DNA of 64,000 bases, from contig NZ_CP108430.1 in assembly GCF_041435335.1 (NCBI RefSeq), positions 8,652,001-8,716,000 of the forward strand. The letters are read 5' to 3'. The notes under the pieces are model-generated. The model was not told the DNA's origin. It saw only the letters and a list, made by a program, of their open reading frames with translations, and did no database searches. Below, in pieces: positions 43,505 to 55,081 of this stretch (position 1 is the first letter of the stretch; every line of letters begins with the position of its first letter). The stretch is from Streptomyces sp. NBC_01283. GTDB taxonomy: Bacteria > Actinomycetota > Actinomycetes > Streptomycetales > Streptomycetaceae. Both the position numbers and the translations under genes were made by a program.

Positions 43505-45232
43505 ATGGCCGACCCGCTGCTGTTCAACCCGCGCACCTACGACCCCAAGCACTTCGACCCCGAGACCCGCAGGCTGCTGCGCGCGACCGTCGACTGGTTC
43601 GAGGCCCGCGGCAAGCGCCGGCTGATCGAGGACTACCGCGACCGCGCCTGGCTGGCGGACTTCCTGGAGTTCTCCGCCAAGGAGGGGCTGTTCGCGACCT
43701 TCCTCACCCCGGAGTCCGCCGCCGACGGCAAGCAGGACGCACGCTGGGACACCGCCCGGATCGCCGCCCTGAACGAGATCTTCGGCTTCTACGGACTCGA
43801 CTACTGGTACGCGTGGCAGGTCACCATCCTCGGCCTCGGCCCGGTCTGGCAGAGCGAGAACCCCGTCGCCCGTCAGCGCGCGGCCGAACTCCTCGCCCAG
43901 GGCGAGGTGTTCGCCTTCGGCCTGTCCGAGAAGACCCACGGCGCCGACATCTACAGCACCGACATGCTCCTCGAACCGGACAGTGACGGCTCGGGCGGCT
44001 TCCGTGCCAGCGGCTCCAAGTACTACATCGGCAACGGCAACGCGGCCGGACTCGTCTCCGTCTTCGGCCGCCGCACCGACGTCGAGGGCCCCGAAGGCTA
44101 CGTCTTCTTCGCCGCCGACAGCCGCCACGAGGCGTACCACCTGGTCAAGAACGTCGTCGACTCCTCCAAGTACGTCAGCGAGTTCCGCCTCGAGAACTAC
44201 CCGGTCGGCCCCGACGACATCCTGCACACCGGCCGTGCCGCCTTCGACGCCGCCCTCAACACCGTCAACGTCGGCAAGTTCAACCTCTGCACCGCCTCGA
44301 TCGGCATCTGCGAGCACGCGATGTACGAGGCTGTCACCCACGCCACGGGACGCATCCTCTACGGCCGCCCCGTCACCGCCTTCCCGCACGTGCGCCGCGA
44401 ACTGACCGACGCGTACGTCCGCCTCGTCGGGATGAAGCTGTTCAGCGACCGTGCCGTCGACTACTTCCGCTCCGCGGGCCCCGACGACCGCCGTTACCTC
44501 CTCTTCAACCCCATGACGAAGATGAAGGTGACCACGGAGGGCGAGAAGGTCATCGACCTGATGTGGGACGTCATCGCGGCCAAGGGCTTCGAGAAGGACA
44601 ACTACTTCGCGCAGGCGGCCGTCGAGATCCGAGGCCTGCCCAAGCTGGAGGGCACGGTCCACGTCAACCTCGCGCTGATCCTCAAGTTCATGGGCAACCA
44701 CCTCCTGAACCCGGCCGAGTACGAGCCCGTGCCGACCCGCCTGGACGCGGCCGACGACGACTTCCTCTTCCGGCAGGGACCGGCCCGTGGCCTGGGTGCC
44801 ATCCGCTTCCACGACTGGCGCACCGCCTACGACGCGTACGCCGACGTGCCCAACGTCGCCCGCTTCCGTGAGCAGGCCGACGCCCTCTGCACGTTCGTCA
44901 CCACCGCCGCCCCTGATGAGGAGCAGAGCCGCGACCTCGACCTCCTCCTCGCCGTCGGCCAGCTCTTCGCGCTGGTCGTGCACGGCCAGCTCATCCTGGA
45001 ACAGGCACGCCTGACCGGCCTCGACGCGGACGTGCTCGACGAGCTGTTCGCCGTCCTCGTACGCGACTTCTCCGCGCACGCCGTCGAACTGCACGGCAAG
45101 GACTCCGCCACCGAGGAGCAGCAGAGCTGGGCCCTTGGCGCGGTACGCCGCCCGGTCGTCGACGACGCGCGCTCGGCACGGGTGTGGGAGCGCGTGGAGG
45201 CGCTGGCCGGGGAGTACGAGATGGCGCCGTAA
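43505..45232 (+). CDS. acyl-CoA dehydrogenase-family protein
   Basis: A 575-residue flavoprotein. The middle carries FAFGLSEKTHGADIYSTDM (flavin/substrate loop) near residue 140 and GSKYYIGNGNAAGLVSVFGR near 174. At 575 residues it is longer than the usual 380-400, as in the AidB/ACOX-like branch, with a long helical C-terminus. Likely role: oxidation of an acyl-CoA; the chain type is unknown. It follows a PadR regulator gene, and a strong hairpin terminator separates it from the convergent VOC gene. Confidence 0.85.
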   Translation: MADPLLFNPRTYDPKHFDPETRRLLRATVDWFEARGKRRLIEDYRDRAWLADFLEFSAKEGLFATFLTPESAADGKQDARWDTARIAALNEIFGFYGLDYWYAWQVTILGLGPVWQSENPVARQRAAELLAQGEVFAFGLSEKTHGADIYSTDMLLEPDSDGSGGFRASGSKYYIGNGNAAGLVSVFGRRTDVEGPEGYVFFAADSRHEAYHLVKNVVDSSKYVSEFRLENYPVGPDDILHTGRAAFDAALNTVNVGKFNLCTASIGICEHAMYEAVTHATGRILYGRPVTAFPHVRRELTDAYVRLVGMKLFSDRAVDYFRSAGPDDRRYLLFNPMTKMKVTTEGEKVIDLMWDVIAAKGFEKDNYFAQAAVEIRGLPKLEGTVHVNLALILKFMGNHLLNPAEYEPVPTRLDAADDDFLFRQGPARGLGAIRFHDWRTAYDAYADVPNVARFREQADALCTFVTTAAPDEEQSRDLDLLLAVGQLFALVVHGQLILEQARLTGLDADVLDELFAVLVRDFSAHAVELHGKDSATEEQQSWALGAVRRPVVDDARSARVWERVEALAGEYEMAP

Positions 45233-45240
45233 CCACCGGG

Positions 45241-45279
45241 CCGGCAGCTCCGTCACCTCGGGGGTGACGGAGCTGCCGG
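45241..45279. terminator. bidirectional terminator, 17-bp stem
   Basis: The 17-nt arms 45241-45257 and 45263-45279, starting CCGGCAGCTCCG and ending CGGAGCTGCCGG, are perfectly complementary around a 5-nt loop TCGGG. It lies between the convergent acyl-CoA dehydrogenase and VOC genes. Confidence 0.85.
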
Positions 45280-45280
45280 G

Positions 45281-45712
45281 TCAGGCGGCGAAGACCTGGG
45301 AGTCGTCGGCGAACGCCTTGAACTCCAGGGCGTTGCCCGCCGGGTCGAGGAGGAACATCGTCCACTGCTCGCCCTTCTCGCCCTCGAAACGGACGTACGG
45401 CTCGATGACGAAGTCGATGCCTGCCGTACGGAGCCGGTCGGCGAGCTTCTGGAACTCCGGGACCGGCAGGATCAGGCCGAAGTGCGGGACCGGTACCTCG
45501 TGGCCGTCGACGGGGTTGTGAATGTGCGGGGCCCGCTTCGGGGAGAGGTGGGTGACGAACTGGTGGCCGTGCAGGTTCCAGTCCACCCAGGTGTCCGCGC
45601 TGCGGCCCTCGTCCAGACCGAGCACCTTGCCGTAGAAGAGACGGGCCGCGGCGAGGTCGTCGACGGGCACGGCCAGGTGGAACCGGGGGAGGGGCGAATC
45701 GGGAGCGGTCAT
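45281..45712 (-). CDS. VOC/glyoxalase-family protein
   Basis: A 143-residue protein with two beta-alpha-beta-beta-beta modules. The first begins [22 protein letters not shown] and the second [21 protein letters not shown]; it ends with [17 protein letters not shown]. Family members are metal-dependent lyases, dioxygenases or antibiotic-binding proteins. It stands alone. Confidence 0.85.
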   Translation of the reverse strand: MTAPDSPLPRFHLAVPVDDLAAARLFYGKVLGLDEGRSADTWVDWNLHGHQFVTHLSPKRAPHIHNPVDGHEVPVPHFGLILPVPEFQKLADRLRTAGIDFVIEPYVRFEGEKGEQWTMFLLDPAGNALEFKAFADDSQVFAA

Positions 45713-45790
45713 GGCACTGCCTCCTGTGGCGTGGCCCGAGCGGACCTCAGGAATCGGGGTCTCCCGTGGGGTGCGGAGCGGAGCGCTGCC

Positions 45791-46204
45791 TCACGCGCGA
45801 GCGCAGTCCGGGCACACCCCTCGGTACGTCACCTCGGCCTCGGACACGGTGAATCCGAAACGCTCGGAGACCGGCAGCGCGTCCAGCGGGTCGCCGCCGG
45901 GACGCACGTCACGTATGGCGCCGCAGCCCGAGCACACCAAATGCTGGTGGGGCTGGTGGGCGTTAGGGTCGTACCGCTTCGCGCGGCCGGTGGACACCTC
46001 GATCACCTCACCCAGGGAGACCAGCTCACCGAGGGTGTTGTAGACCGTGGCACGGGAGATCTCCGGCAGCCGGTCGGTGGCCCGCGCGAGCACCTCGTCC
46101 GCGGTCAGGTGGACGTGTTCACCGTCGAGTACCTCGGCGACCACCCGGCGCTGAGCGGTCATTCGCCACCCACGTCCGCGGAGCCGCCCCAGCAGATCGC
46201 TCAT
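45791..46204 (-). CDS. Fur-family peroxide regulator
   Basis: A 137-residue Fur/PerR-type repressor: N-terminal winged helix (RMTAQRRVVAEVL, then EISRATVYNTLGELVSLGEV) and C-terminal dimerisation domain with the regulatory/Zn segment PHQHLVCSGCG and a final CPDC. It is divergent from katG, and in actinobacteria FurA/CatR proteins control catalase-peroxidase genes, so it very likely senses peroxide and represses katG and itself. Confidence 0.9.
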   Translation of the reverse strand: MSDLLGRLRGRGWRMTAQRRVVAEVLDGEHVHLTADEVLARATDRLPEISRATVYNTLGELVSLGEVIEVSTGRAKRYDPNAHQPHQHLVCSGCGAIRDVRPGGDPLDALPVSERFGFTVSEAEVTYRGVCPDCARA

Positions 46205-46264
46205 GCGTACCAGCCTAACTGTGCATCGTCTGACGACTGAATTCGTACGGACCCGTCTGTCGTA

Positions 46265-46292
46265 TTGACTTGGACTTGGTCCATCGTAGGAT
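46265..46292 (+). promoter_or_regulatory. katG promoter with internal operator
   Basis: TTGACT (46265-46270), a 16-bp spacer and TAGGAT (46287-46292) form a plausible promoter. The spacer contains TGGACTTGGTCCA (46271-46283), a 13-bp palindrome with 5-bp arms, suited to a Fur-family repressor. The predicted transcript would have a 5' leader of nearly 290 nt before katG. Confidence 0.5.
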
Positions 46293-46416
46293 CAGTTCCG
46301 GCCGACGGCCAAGGGACAGGGCAACAGCAGGGAACAGCACGTGACTTCAGGAGACGGGTCCGTTCGCCCCGGCATCCGGTACCCCGTTCGCGGAGAACCA
46401 GTCCGGCGAGCAGGCG

Positions 46417-46461
46417 GGCGTCCTCTGCCCGGACGTCCTCCGCTCGGACGTCCGCTGCCCG
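46417..46461. repeat. three tandem 15-bp repeats in the katG leader
   Basis: Imperfect head-to-tail copies GGCGTCCTCTGCCCG, GACGTCCTCCGCTCG and GACGTCCGCTGCCCG lie in the 5' leader. They may have arisen by slippage or act as a regulatory RNA or DNA element. No convincing ORF covers them. Confidence 0.7.
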
Positions 46462-46565
46462 GAACCGATCCAGGGCCCCGCCTTGCCGAAGAAGCCCGCA
46501 AGAAACCTGCCCACCTCGACCGCGAGCGCACCGTTCGCGGGCGCACCGGCCCTTGAGCACCGTGA

Positions 46566-48809
<2,244 letters not shown>

Positions 48810-48823
48810 GTTCTCTGATCGTG

Positions 48824-48859
48824 ACGTCAGGGCCGGCCCGCTCGGGTCGGCCCTGACGT
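48824..48859. terminator. bidirectional terminator after katG
   Basis: Arms ACGTCAGGGCCG (48824-48835) and CGGCCCTGACGT (48848-48859) are perfectly complementary. An inner CCCG/CGGG pair extends the stem. It separates katG from the convergent broken oxidoreductase gene. Confidence 0.85.
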
Positions 48860-48862
48860 TTC

Positions 48863-49775
48863 TCAGATCTCCAACAGGCCCTGGGCACTGACCGGCAGCC
48901 CCGTGGCGAAGGAGCGGTTCGCGGCGAGGCCCGTGACCAGCGAGAGGGCTCCGTCGGCGGCGTCCGCCGCGCGGCCCAGGGAGTCCGCGTCGCCGGGGGC
49001 CCGCTCGCCGAAGAGGTCGGCCAGCATGCGCACGTCCCCGCCGCCGTGCCCGCCCTCGCCCGTGGGCACCTTCACTTCGCGGGGCTCCTCCCAGAAACGG
49101 CGCAGCAGGAGCTGGGTGCGGCCGGCCTCGTCCCCGGCCGCCGCGCCGTGCAGGACGGGGCCCGCACCCTCGGTCCGTACGCCGGGGCGCGTCCAGGTGG
49201 ATTCCTCCACGAGGAGTTCGACGCGTCCCTCGCTGCCGTTGAAGGCGATCCGATAGCCCTCCCAGGGTGCGTACGCGGTGAGGTGGTACGTGAGGGTCGC
49301 GCCGGAGGAGTAGCGCACGAGGACCGCCATGTCGTCCTCGATGCTCACGCCGGGCCTTGAAGGCGACCCGGACGTCGCGGCCCGTCCGGCGCCGGGCGTC
49401 GAGGATGCGGCGGGCGCGCTCGGCGGTCGTCGTCATCGGCTTCTCGGTGACCACGTCGCAGCCCGCTTCGAGGGCCCGCACGATGTAGTGGTCGTGGAGG
49501 TGGTCGACGGTGCAGACCACGACGAGGCCGACGCGCTCACGGCGCAACATCTCCTCGAAGTCGTCCGCGGAGTACGCCGGTACGGGCGGTCGGCCGGGGT
49601 GGGCCGTCGCGATCCAGTCGTTGTGGACGGCCATGCGGTGCGCGTTGACGTCGCAGAAGCCGGCCAGGTCGATCCGGTCCGCGTAGGGGCCGGCGAGTGC
49701 CTCGGTGAAGAGCTGGGCGCGGGCGCCGAGTCCCACCACGGCACAGCGGCGACGGCGCGCGGCATCGATGGGCAT
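48863..49775 (-). pseudogene. Gfo/Idh/MocA oxidoreductase broken by an internal out-of-frame deletion
   Basis: Two frames hold the ends of one gene. From the ATG at 49775, about 142 codons encode the Rossmann domain (CAVVGLGARAQLFTEALAG, then VVCTVDHLHDHYIVRALE and DVVTEKPMTTT), ending in GRDVRVAF at about 49350. Immediately after, a different frame (stop 48863) encodes the usual C-terminal part beginning VSIEDDMAVLVRYSSGATLTYHL. Intact relatives carry roughly 130-140 residues between these two points, including the catalytic region. The junction therefore looks like a deletion of about 400 bp that also shifted the frame. The gene is almost surely dead. It is divergent from the intact sugar operon. 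Confidence 0.75.
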
Positions 49776-49896
49776 GCGTGACTCCGTTCGGGGAGTGGGA
49801 GGGTGCGGTCTCTCCGGATGGGGGCGTCGTGGGGAGGCGGTGAACGTGCGGCAACGGTTGTGGGCGGTACCGGACCGGGTCTGGGCGTCCACATAT

Positions 49897-49908
49897 TGAG
49901 TCGTTTCA
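49897..49908. promoter_or_regulatory. LacI-type operator candidate
   Basis: TGAGTCGTTTCA matches 10 of 12 positions of the LacI-family palindrome TGAAACGTTTCA, 93 bp upstream of the sugar operon start and near the promoter. Confidence 0.45.
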
Positions 49909-49926
49909 GTTTTCGCCTCCGAGGTC

Positions 49927-49978
49927 TTGTCCTGACATTCGTGGGGTGCCTAGGGTCGGCACTTGTGCAAGCGCTTTC
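49927..49978 (+). promoter_or_regulatory. sugar operon promoter with downstream LacI-type operator
   Basis: TTGTCC (49927-49932), an 18-bp spacer and TAGGGT (49951-49956) form a plausible promoter. GCAAGCGCTTTC (49967-49978), a typical LacI-family operator centred on AGCGCT, lies just downstream of the expected start site. A repressor there would block transcription of the operon that begins at 50001. Confidence 0.55.
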
Positions 49979-50000
49979 TAGGCTCGTTCGAGGAGACCGT

Positions 50001-51119
50001 ATGTCCTCCACCCCCACGCGTCCACGGGCCGCCGTCGTCGGTACCGGCGCCATCGTGACCGGCAGTCATCTGCCCGCCCTGCGGGCCCACTCCGACCGGA
50101 TCGAGCTGAGAGCCGCCGTCGACGTCGACCCGGACAGGCTCGCCGCCTTCCGCGCGGAGGCCGATGCGAGGGACATGGACGTCGAGGGCTACACGGACTT
50201 CGACGCCATGCTCGACGAGGTCCGCCCGGACCTGGTCCTGATCGGCACACCGCCGTCGCTGCACCGGTCGCAGACCGTGGCCGCGCTGAAGGCGGGCGCA
50301 TGGGTGCTGTGCGAGAAGCCGCTCTGTCTTTCGCTCGCCGAGTACGACGAGATCGCCGCCGCCGAGGAGGCATCGGGAACATACGCCTCGGTGGTCTTCC
50401 AGCACCGCTACGGCTCGGGCGCCGTCCACGCCCGCGAGCTGATCGCGGGCGGCGAGCTCGGCGCGCCCCGGGTCGCGCACTGCCAGACCACCTGGCACCG
50501 CGACAGCGCCTACTACGCGGTGCCGTGGCGGGGCCGGTGGGAGAGCGAGGGCGGCGGCCCCACGATGGGCCACGGCATCCACCAGTTCGACCTGCTCCTG
50601 CACCTGCTCGGCGACTGGACCGAAGTGCGTGCCATGGCGGCCCGCCTGGTCCACGCGACCGAGAGCGAGGACGTCTCGACCGCCCTGGTGCGCTTCGGGA
50701 ACGGCGCGCTCGCCACCGTCGTCAACAGCGTCCTGTCCCCGGACGAGGTCAGCCGCATCCGCATCGACTGCGCCGACGCGACGGTCGAACTCACCCATCT
50801 CTACGGCTACTCCAACGGCGACTGGGCCTACACCCCCGCCCCGCACGTCGACAGCGCACGCGCGGACGCCTGGCGCACCCACGCCGCCGACGTACCCAGC
50901 TCGCACGCCGCCCAGCTCGGCGTCCTCCTCGACGCGTACGAGCGGGGCGTACGGCCGCCGGGCAGCGGCTCCGACGCCCGCCGCACCCTCGAATTCGCCG
51001 CCGCGCTCTACAAGTCGGCGTTCACCGGACAGCCGGTCCTCGCGGGCGAGATCGCCGCGGGCGACCCGTACTACCAGGCCATGCACGGCAGCCACCCCGA
51101 CTGGAGCCCCCAGCGATGA
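50001..51119 (+). CDS. Gfo/Idh/MocA-family oxidoreductase
   Basis: A 372-residue NAD(P)-dependent sugar oxidoreductase: Rossmann motif AAVVGTGAIVTGSHLPAL (10-27), the EKP motif in WVLCEKPLCLSL near residue 107, and the catalytic helix GGGPTMGHGIHQFDLLLHLL near 187-206. AGGAGA precedes the ATG. It begins an operon with a PmoA-like protein, a cupin and a sugar ABC importer, and likely oxidises the imported sugar or inositol-like compound. The stop overlaps the next start (ATGA). Confidence 0.88.
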   Translation: MSSTPTRPRAAVVGTGAIVTGSHLPALRAHSDRIELRAAVDVDPDRLAAFRAEADARDMDVEGYTDFDAMLDEVRPDLVLIGTPPSLHRSQTVAALKAGAWVLCEKPLCLSLAEYDEIAAAEEASGTYASVVFQHRYGSGAVHARELIAGGELGAPRVAHCQTTWHRDSAYYAVPWRGRWESEGGGPTMGHGIHQFDLLLHLLGDWTEVRAMAARLVHATESEDVSTALVRFGNGALATVVNSVLSPDEVSRIRIDCADATVELTHLYGYSNGDWAYTPAPHVDSARADAWRTHAADVPSSHAAQLGVLLDAYERGVRPPGSGSDARRTLEFAAALYKSAFTGQPVLAGEIAAGDPYYQAMHGSHPDWSPQR

Positions 51120-52039
51120 CGATTCAGGTCACCCACACCCACGGCGAGCGGATCACGGTCAGGTCGGGCGGCGTCGAGCTGCTCAGCTACGTCTACGCCC
51201 CGGACCCGGACCCCTTCGAGGCCCGCAAGCCGTACATCCACCCCCTGCGCACCCTGGCCGGACACCAGGTCTCGGGATACCGCCCGAACGACCACCGCTG
51301 GCACAAGGGCCTCCAGATGACCGCGAGCCATCTGTCGGGCCAGAACTTCTGGGGCGGCAACTCCTATGTCCACGGCGAGGGTTATCTGCGCCTGCCGGAG
51401 CGGGTCGGGTCCATGCGCCACGACGGCTTCCCCGCCCTGGCCGTCGACGACCACCGCCTCCACCTCACCGAAGAGCTCACCTGGATCGCGCACAGCGGCC
51501 AGGAATGGGCCAGGGAGGAGCGCGACATCACCGTCCACTCGGTCGACGAGGTCGCCGGGTCCTGGGCCCTCGACTGGTCGATCCGTCTGACCAACATCCG
51601 CGAAGAACCCCTGCGCTTCGGCTCACCGACCACGGCGGGCCGCGACATGGCCGGATACACGGGCCTGCAGTGGCGCGGCCCGCGCGACTTCACCGGCGGC
51701 GCCGCCTTCGGCCCCGACGACGAGAAGGACGCCGCCGGTCTCATGGGCACCCAGGGACCCTGGCTCGCCTTCACCGCCGAGCACGACGACATCGACGCGC
51801 ACTCCACGCTCGTCTTCGCGCACGCCCCCGAGAACCTCGACGGGACGAGCGCGATCAACGACTCGCACTGGTTCGTGCGCTCCGAACCCATCCCGACCGT
51901 CGCCTTCTCCTGGGCGTTCTTCGACGAGTTCGAGCTGCCGCCCGGCGCCTCCTTCGCCTACCGCTACCGCATCGTCGTCGCCGACGGGGCCTGGGACCGC
52001 GACCGCGTCGCCACGCACCTGAAGGGACTGACATGGTGA
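51116..52039 (+). CDS. PmoA-like (DUF6807) protein
   Basis: A 307-residue soluble beta-rich protein annotated in databases as methane oxygenase PmoA or DUF6807, which is a misnomer; it has no membrane helices. Conserved are YIHPLRTLAGHQVSGYRPNDHRWHKGLQ (residues 39-66) with several His, and DIDAHSTLVFAHAPEN near 228. It is regularly found with Gfo/Idh enzymes and sugar ABC importers, so a role in catabolism of an oligosaccharide is inferred. It overlaps both neighbours. Confidence 0.75.
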   Translation: MTIQVTHTHGERITVRSGGVELLSYVYAPDPDPFEARKPYIHPLRTLAGHQVSGYRPNDHRWHKGLQMTASHLSGQNFWGGNSYVHGEGYLRLPERVGSMRHDGFPALAVDDHRLHLTEELTWIAHSGQEWAREERDITVHSVDEVAGSWALDWSIRLTNIREEPLRFGSPTTAGRDMAGYTGLQWRGPRDFTGGAAFGPDDEKDAAGLMGTQGPWLAFTAEHDDIDAHSTLVFAHAPENLDGTSAINDSHWFVRSEPIPTVAFSWAFFDEFELPPGASFAYRYRIVVADGAWDRDRVATHLKGLTW

Positions 52040-52779
52040 GCCTCCCGCACCCGCTGCCCGGAGCCGTCGGCCTCTCCCACCTGAGTGCCTACGAGTGGGA
52101 GGCCGCCGACGGCGTGTGCGGCGGCAGCCCGCATCTGCACCTGGTCTGCACGGAGGCGTACGTCGTCACCGGCGGGCGCGGCGCCGTCCAGACCCTCAGC
52201 CCCGACGGTTACCGCGAGGTCCCCCTGGAGGCCGGTTCGGTCGCGTGGTTCACGCCCGGCACCGTGCACCGGATGGTGCAGGGCGGCGATCTGCGGATCA
52301 CCGTCCTGATGCAGAACAGCGGACTGCCCGAGGCCGGGGACGCCGTGCTCACCTTCCCGCCCGGCGTCCTCGCCGACCCCGAGCGCTACGCCGCCGCGGC
52401 GAAGCTCCCCGCCAAGACCGGCCCGGAGGCCGAGGCCGCCGCCCGCAAGCGCCGTGACCTGGCCGTCGAGGGATACCTCCCGCTGCGCGACGCGCTCAGG
52501 GCCGGGGACAACGGCCCCTACCTCGAATTCCAGCAGGCCGCGGCCCGCCTGGTGCGGGACAAGGTCCCCGCCTGGCGCGAGCTGTGGCGGGCCGGGGCGA
52601 TGGCCACCGCCGAGCGCACCGGCGCCCAGCTCGACGCGCTCGCGTCCGGCAGCCCCGACTACCTCGCGGGCTCGGGCTCGTACGACAGCACGCCTTCCCG
52701 CCTCGGTGGCTACGGGATGTGCGGGCGCCGCGACGAGTACGAACTGCCGGGCACCACGCTCCCGTACCACGGCGAGTAG
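52033..52779 (+). CDS. cupin-domain protein
   Basis: A 248-residue protein. The N-terminal 110 residues form a cupin (CGGSPHLHLVCTEAYVVTGG and VAWFTPGTVHRMVQGGD, with His residues that could bind a metal). The C-terminal half is helical and of unknown role. Sugar isomerase or binding functions are common in this context. It overlaps the preceding gene by 7 bp. Confidence 0.75.
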   Translation: MVSLPHPLPGAVGLSHLSAYEWEAADGVCGGSPHLHLVCTEAYVVTGGRGAVQTLSPDGYREVPLEAGSVAWFTPGTVHRMVQGGDLRITVLMQNSGLPEAGDAVLTFPPGVLADPERYAAAAKLPAKTGPEAEAAARKRRDLAVEGYLPLRDALRAGDNGPYLEFQQAAARLVRDKVPAWRELWRAGAMATAERTGAQLDALASGSPDYLAGSGSYDSTPSRLGGYGMCGRRDEYELPGTTLPYHGE

Positions 52780-52835
52780 CCACCCGCGTCACCGCCAACA
52801 CCATCAAGAAGCCAGAGAGGAGAGGTGTCATCGGC

Positions 52836-54119
52836 ATGCCCGGAAACAGGACAACGTGGTCCTGCGCGACGGTCGCGGTGCTCACGCTCAGCGTGCTGCT
52901 CAGCGGCTGCGGCGGCTCGGACGAAGCGAGCGGCGGCGGCAAGACCGTTCTGCGCTACACCTGGTGGGGCAACCCCGACCGGGCGGCCCGTACGAAAGAA
53001 GCCGTCGCGCTGTTCGAGAAGGAGCACCCGGGGATCACGGTGCAGACCTCGTTCGCCGGCTACGAGTCGTACAAGCAGAAGCTCGCCACCCAGGCGGCGG
53101 GCGGCGACGCCCCGGACGTGATGCAGCTCGACTACCGGCAGATCGACCAGTACGCGTCCGGCGGCATCCTCCTCGACCTCGGCAAGCAGAAGAAGGCCCT
53201 GCGCACCGCCGAGATCGACCCCGGCCTGCTCGCCACCGGCGTCGTGGACGGCACCCAGTACGCGATCCCCCAGGGCCGCGGCACCGAGACGGTCGTGTAC
53301 GACGCCGAGCAGTGGAAGGCGGCCGGGGTGAAGCTCCCGCGCAAGGGCTGGACCTGGGACGAATGGGCCGACACCATGCGGGAGTTGGCGGAGGAGAGCG
53401 GGAAGCCGGGCTCCGTCGACCCCGGCCAGAGCGAGGACTGCTTCGAGGTGTGGCTGCGCGGCCAGGGCAAGGCCCTCTACACGAAGGACCGCACGCTCGG
53501 CTTCACGGCCGACGACCTGACCCGCTGGTGGACGTTCACCGACAAGCTCCGGCGCGAGGGCGCGGTGTCGTCCGCCCAGCAGACCACGCAGCTCGACGGG
53601 ACGGTGGAGAACCAGCCGCTGGCCCGCGGCAAGGCGATCTCCGACTTCAACTGGGACGCACCGTCCAGCGGCTACACGCCCATCCTGGGCGAAGGCCTGA
53701 CGCTGGCCCCGATGCCCTCGGGCGCGGACGGCACACCCGGCCAGTACTTCAAGCCCTCGATGTTCATGGGCGCGGCCGACGGCACCGAACACCCAAAGGA
53801 ATCCGCCGAGTTCATTGACTTCATGATCAATGACAAGAAGGCGGCGAAGATCCTCGGCGCCTCCCGCGGTATCCCCGTCAATGAGCCGATCCGCGAGGAC
53901 ATCGGCCCCGGCCTGAAGGACTTCGACAAGACAGTCGCCGACTACCAGGACTCCGTCGACGGGAAACTCGAAGCGCCACCACAGGCCCCGCCGTCGGGCG
54001 ACAACGCCCTGCAGAGCACCTTCGGCCGTGACTACGACCAGGTGTCGTTCGAGCGGATGACACCCCGCGAGGCCGCGGAGGACTTCATCACCGAGGCGAA
54101 GGCGGAGCTGAGGTCATGA
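52836..54119 (+). CDS. sugar ABC transporter substrate-binding lipoprotein
   Basis: A 427-residue lipoprotein (LLSGC, Cys25) of the extracellular solute-binding family 1. LRYTWWGNPDRAARTKEAVALF near residues 39-60 and GVVDGTQYAIPQGRGTETVVYD near 135-156 are typical. It captures a sugar or oligosaccharide for the two permeases that follow. The ATG at 52836 sits behind AGGAGAGG. It is the first gene of the importer and ends ATGA with the next. Confidence 0.88.
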   Translation: MPGNRTTWSCATVAVLTLSVLLSGCGGSDEASGGGKTVLRYTWWGNPDRAARTKEAVALFEKEHPGITVQTSFAGYESYKQKLATQAAGGDAPDVMQLDYRQIDQYASGGILLDLGKQKKALRTAEIDPGLLATGVVDGTQYAIPQGRGTETVVYDAEQWKAAGVKLPRKGWTWDEWADTMRELAEESGKPGSVDPGQSEDCFEVWLRGQGKALYTKDRTLGFTADDLTRWWTFTDKLRREGAVSSAQQTTQLDGTVENQPLARGKAISDFNWDAPSSGYTPILGEGLTLAPMPSGADGTPGQYFKPSMFMGAADGTEHPKESAEFIDFMINDKKAAKILGASRGIPVNEPIREDIGPGLKDFDKTVADYQDSVDGKLEAPPQAPPSGDNALQSTFGRDYDQVSFERMTPREAAEDFITEAKAELRS

Positions 54120-55081
54120 CCACCACCGACATACCCGCGAAGACCGCCCGCGCGAAGAGCCCCGCACCTCCGGGCAAGTCCCGCGGCAGGTGTCAACGCG
54201 AGGGCGCCGCCTGGGTGTTCCTCTCGCCCTGGGTGCTGGGCGCCGTCGTCCTGACGCTGCTTCCGATGGCCGTCTCGCTGTATCTGTCCTTCACCGACTA
54301 CGACCTGTTCAACGCCCCGCGCTGGGTAGGGCCGCGCAACTACGTCCAGATGTTCACCGAGGACCCGCGCTACTGGCGCTCGGTCGGATCGACCCTGATG
54401 TACGTCGTGATCGCCGTGCCGCTGCAACTGGCGCTCGCCCTCGCCCTCGCCGTCGCCCTCGCCCTGAAGTCCATGAGGCGCGGCAAGGCCTTCTACCGTT
54501 CCGCCTTCTACGCCCCTTCGCTGCTCGGCGCCTCGATGTCGATCGCCCTGGTGTGGCGGGCGGTCTTCAACGACGGCGGCACCGTCGACAACCTCCTGTC
54601 GGACATCGGCGTCCACGCCGGCGGCTGGGTCAACAAGCCGGGCTGGGCGCTCCTCGCCGTGGCCCTGCTGACCGTCTGGCAGTTCGGCGCCCCCATGGTG
54701 ATCTTCCTTGCGGGTCTCCAGCAGATCCCCACCGAGCTCTACGAGGCCGCCGCGGTGGACGGGGCAAGCCGCAGGCGGCAGTTCCTCTCCATCACCCTGC
54801 CGATGCTGTCACCGGTGCTCTTCTTCAATCTGGTGCTCCAGACCATCCAGGCCTTCCAGGTCTTCACGCCCGCCTTCGCGGTCAGCGGCGGCAAGGGCGG
54901 CCCCGCCGACTCCGCCCTCTTCTACACGCTCTACCTCTACGACCGAGGCTTCGTCGCCTCCCACATGGGCTACGCCTCCGCCATGGCCTGGGTCCTGCTG
55001 ATCGCCATCGGAGCCGTGACCGCGGTGCTCTTCCGCACCTCGCGCTCCTGGGTCTTCTACGCGAACGAGGGGGAGCGATGA
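54116..55081 (+). CDS. carbohydrate ABC transporter permease (MalF type)
   Basis: A 321-residue permease with six predicted helices and the EAA loop ELYEAAAVDGASRRRQFLSI near residues 206-225. It pairs with the following permease. No ATPase gene is in the operon; in Streptomyces the shared ATPase MsiK serves many such importers. Confidence 0.9.
   Translation: MTTTDIPAKTARAKSPAPPGKSRGRCQREGAAWVFLSPWVLGAVVLTLLPMAVSLYLSFTDYDLFNAPRWVGPRNYVQMFTEDPRYWRSVGSTLMYVVIAVPLQLALALALAVALALKSMRRGKAFYRSAFYAPSLLGASMSIALVWRAVFNDGGTVDNLLSDIGVHAGGWVNKPGWALLAVALLTVWQFGAPMVIFLAGLQQIPTELYEAAAVDGASRRRQFLSITLPMLSPVLFFNLVLQTIQAFQVFTPAFAVSGGKGGPADSALFYTLYLYDRGFVASHMGYASAMAWVLLIAIGAVTAVLFRTSRSWVFYANEGER

Noticed and set aside
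46341..46556. A 71-codon ORF in the katG leader
   Set aside because: No Shine-Dalgarno, Arg/Pro-rich composition and it spans the tandem repeats; it looks like non-coding leader.
51116..52039. A particulate methane monooxygenase subunit
   Set aside because: The PmoA name is a database misnomer for this soluble family; there are no membrane helices or monooxygenase metal sites.
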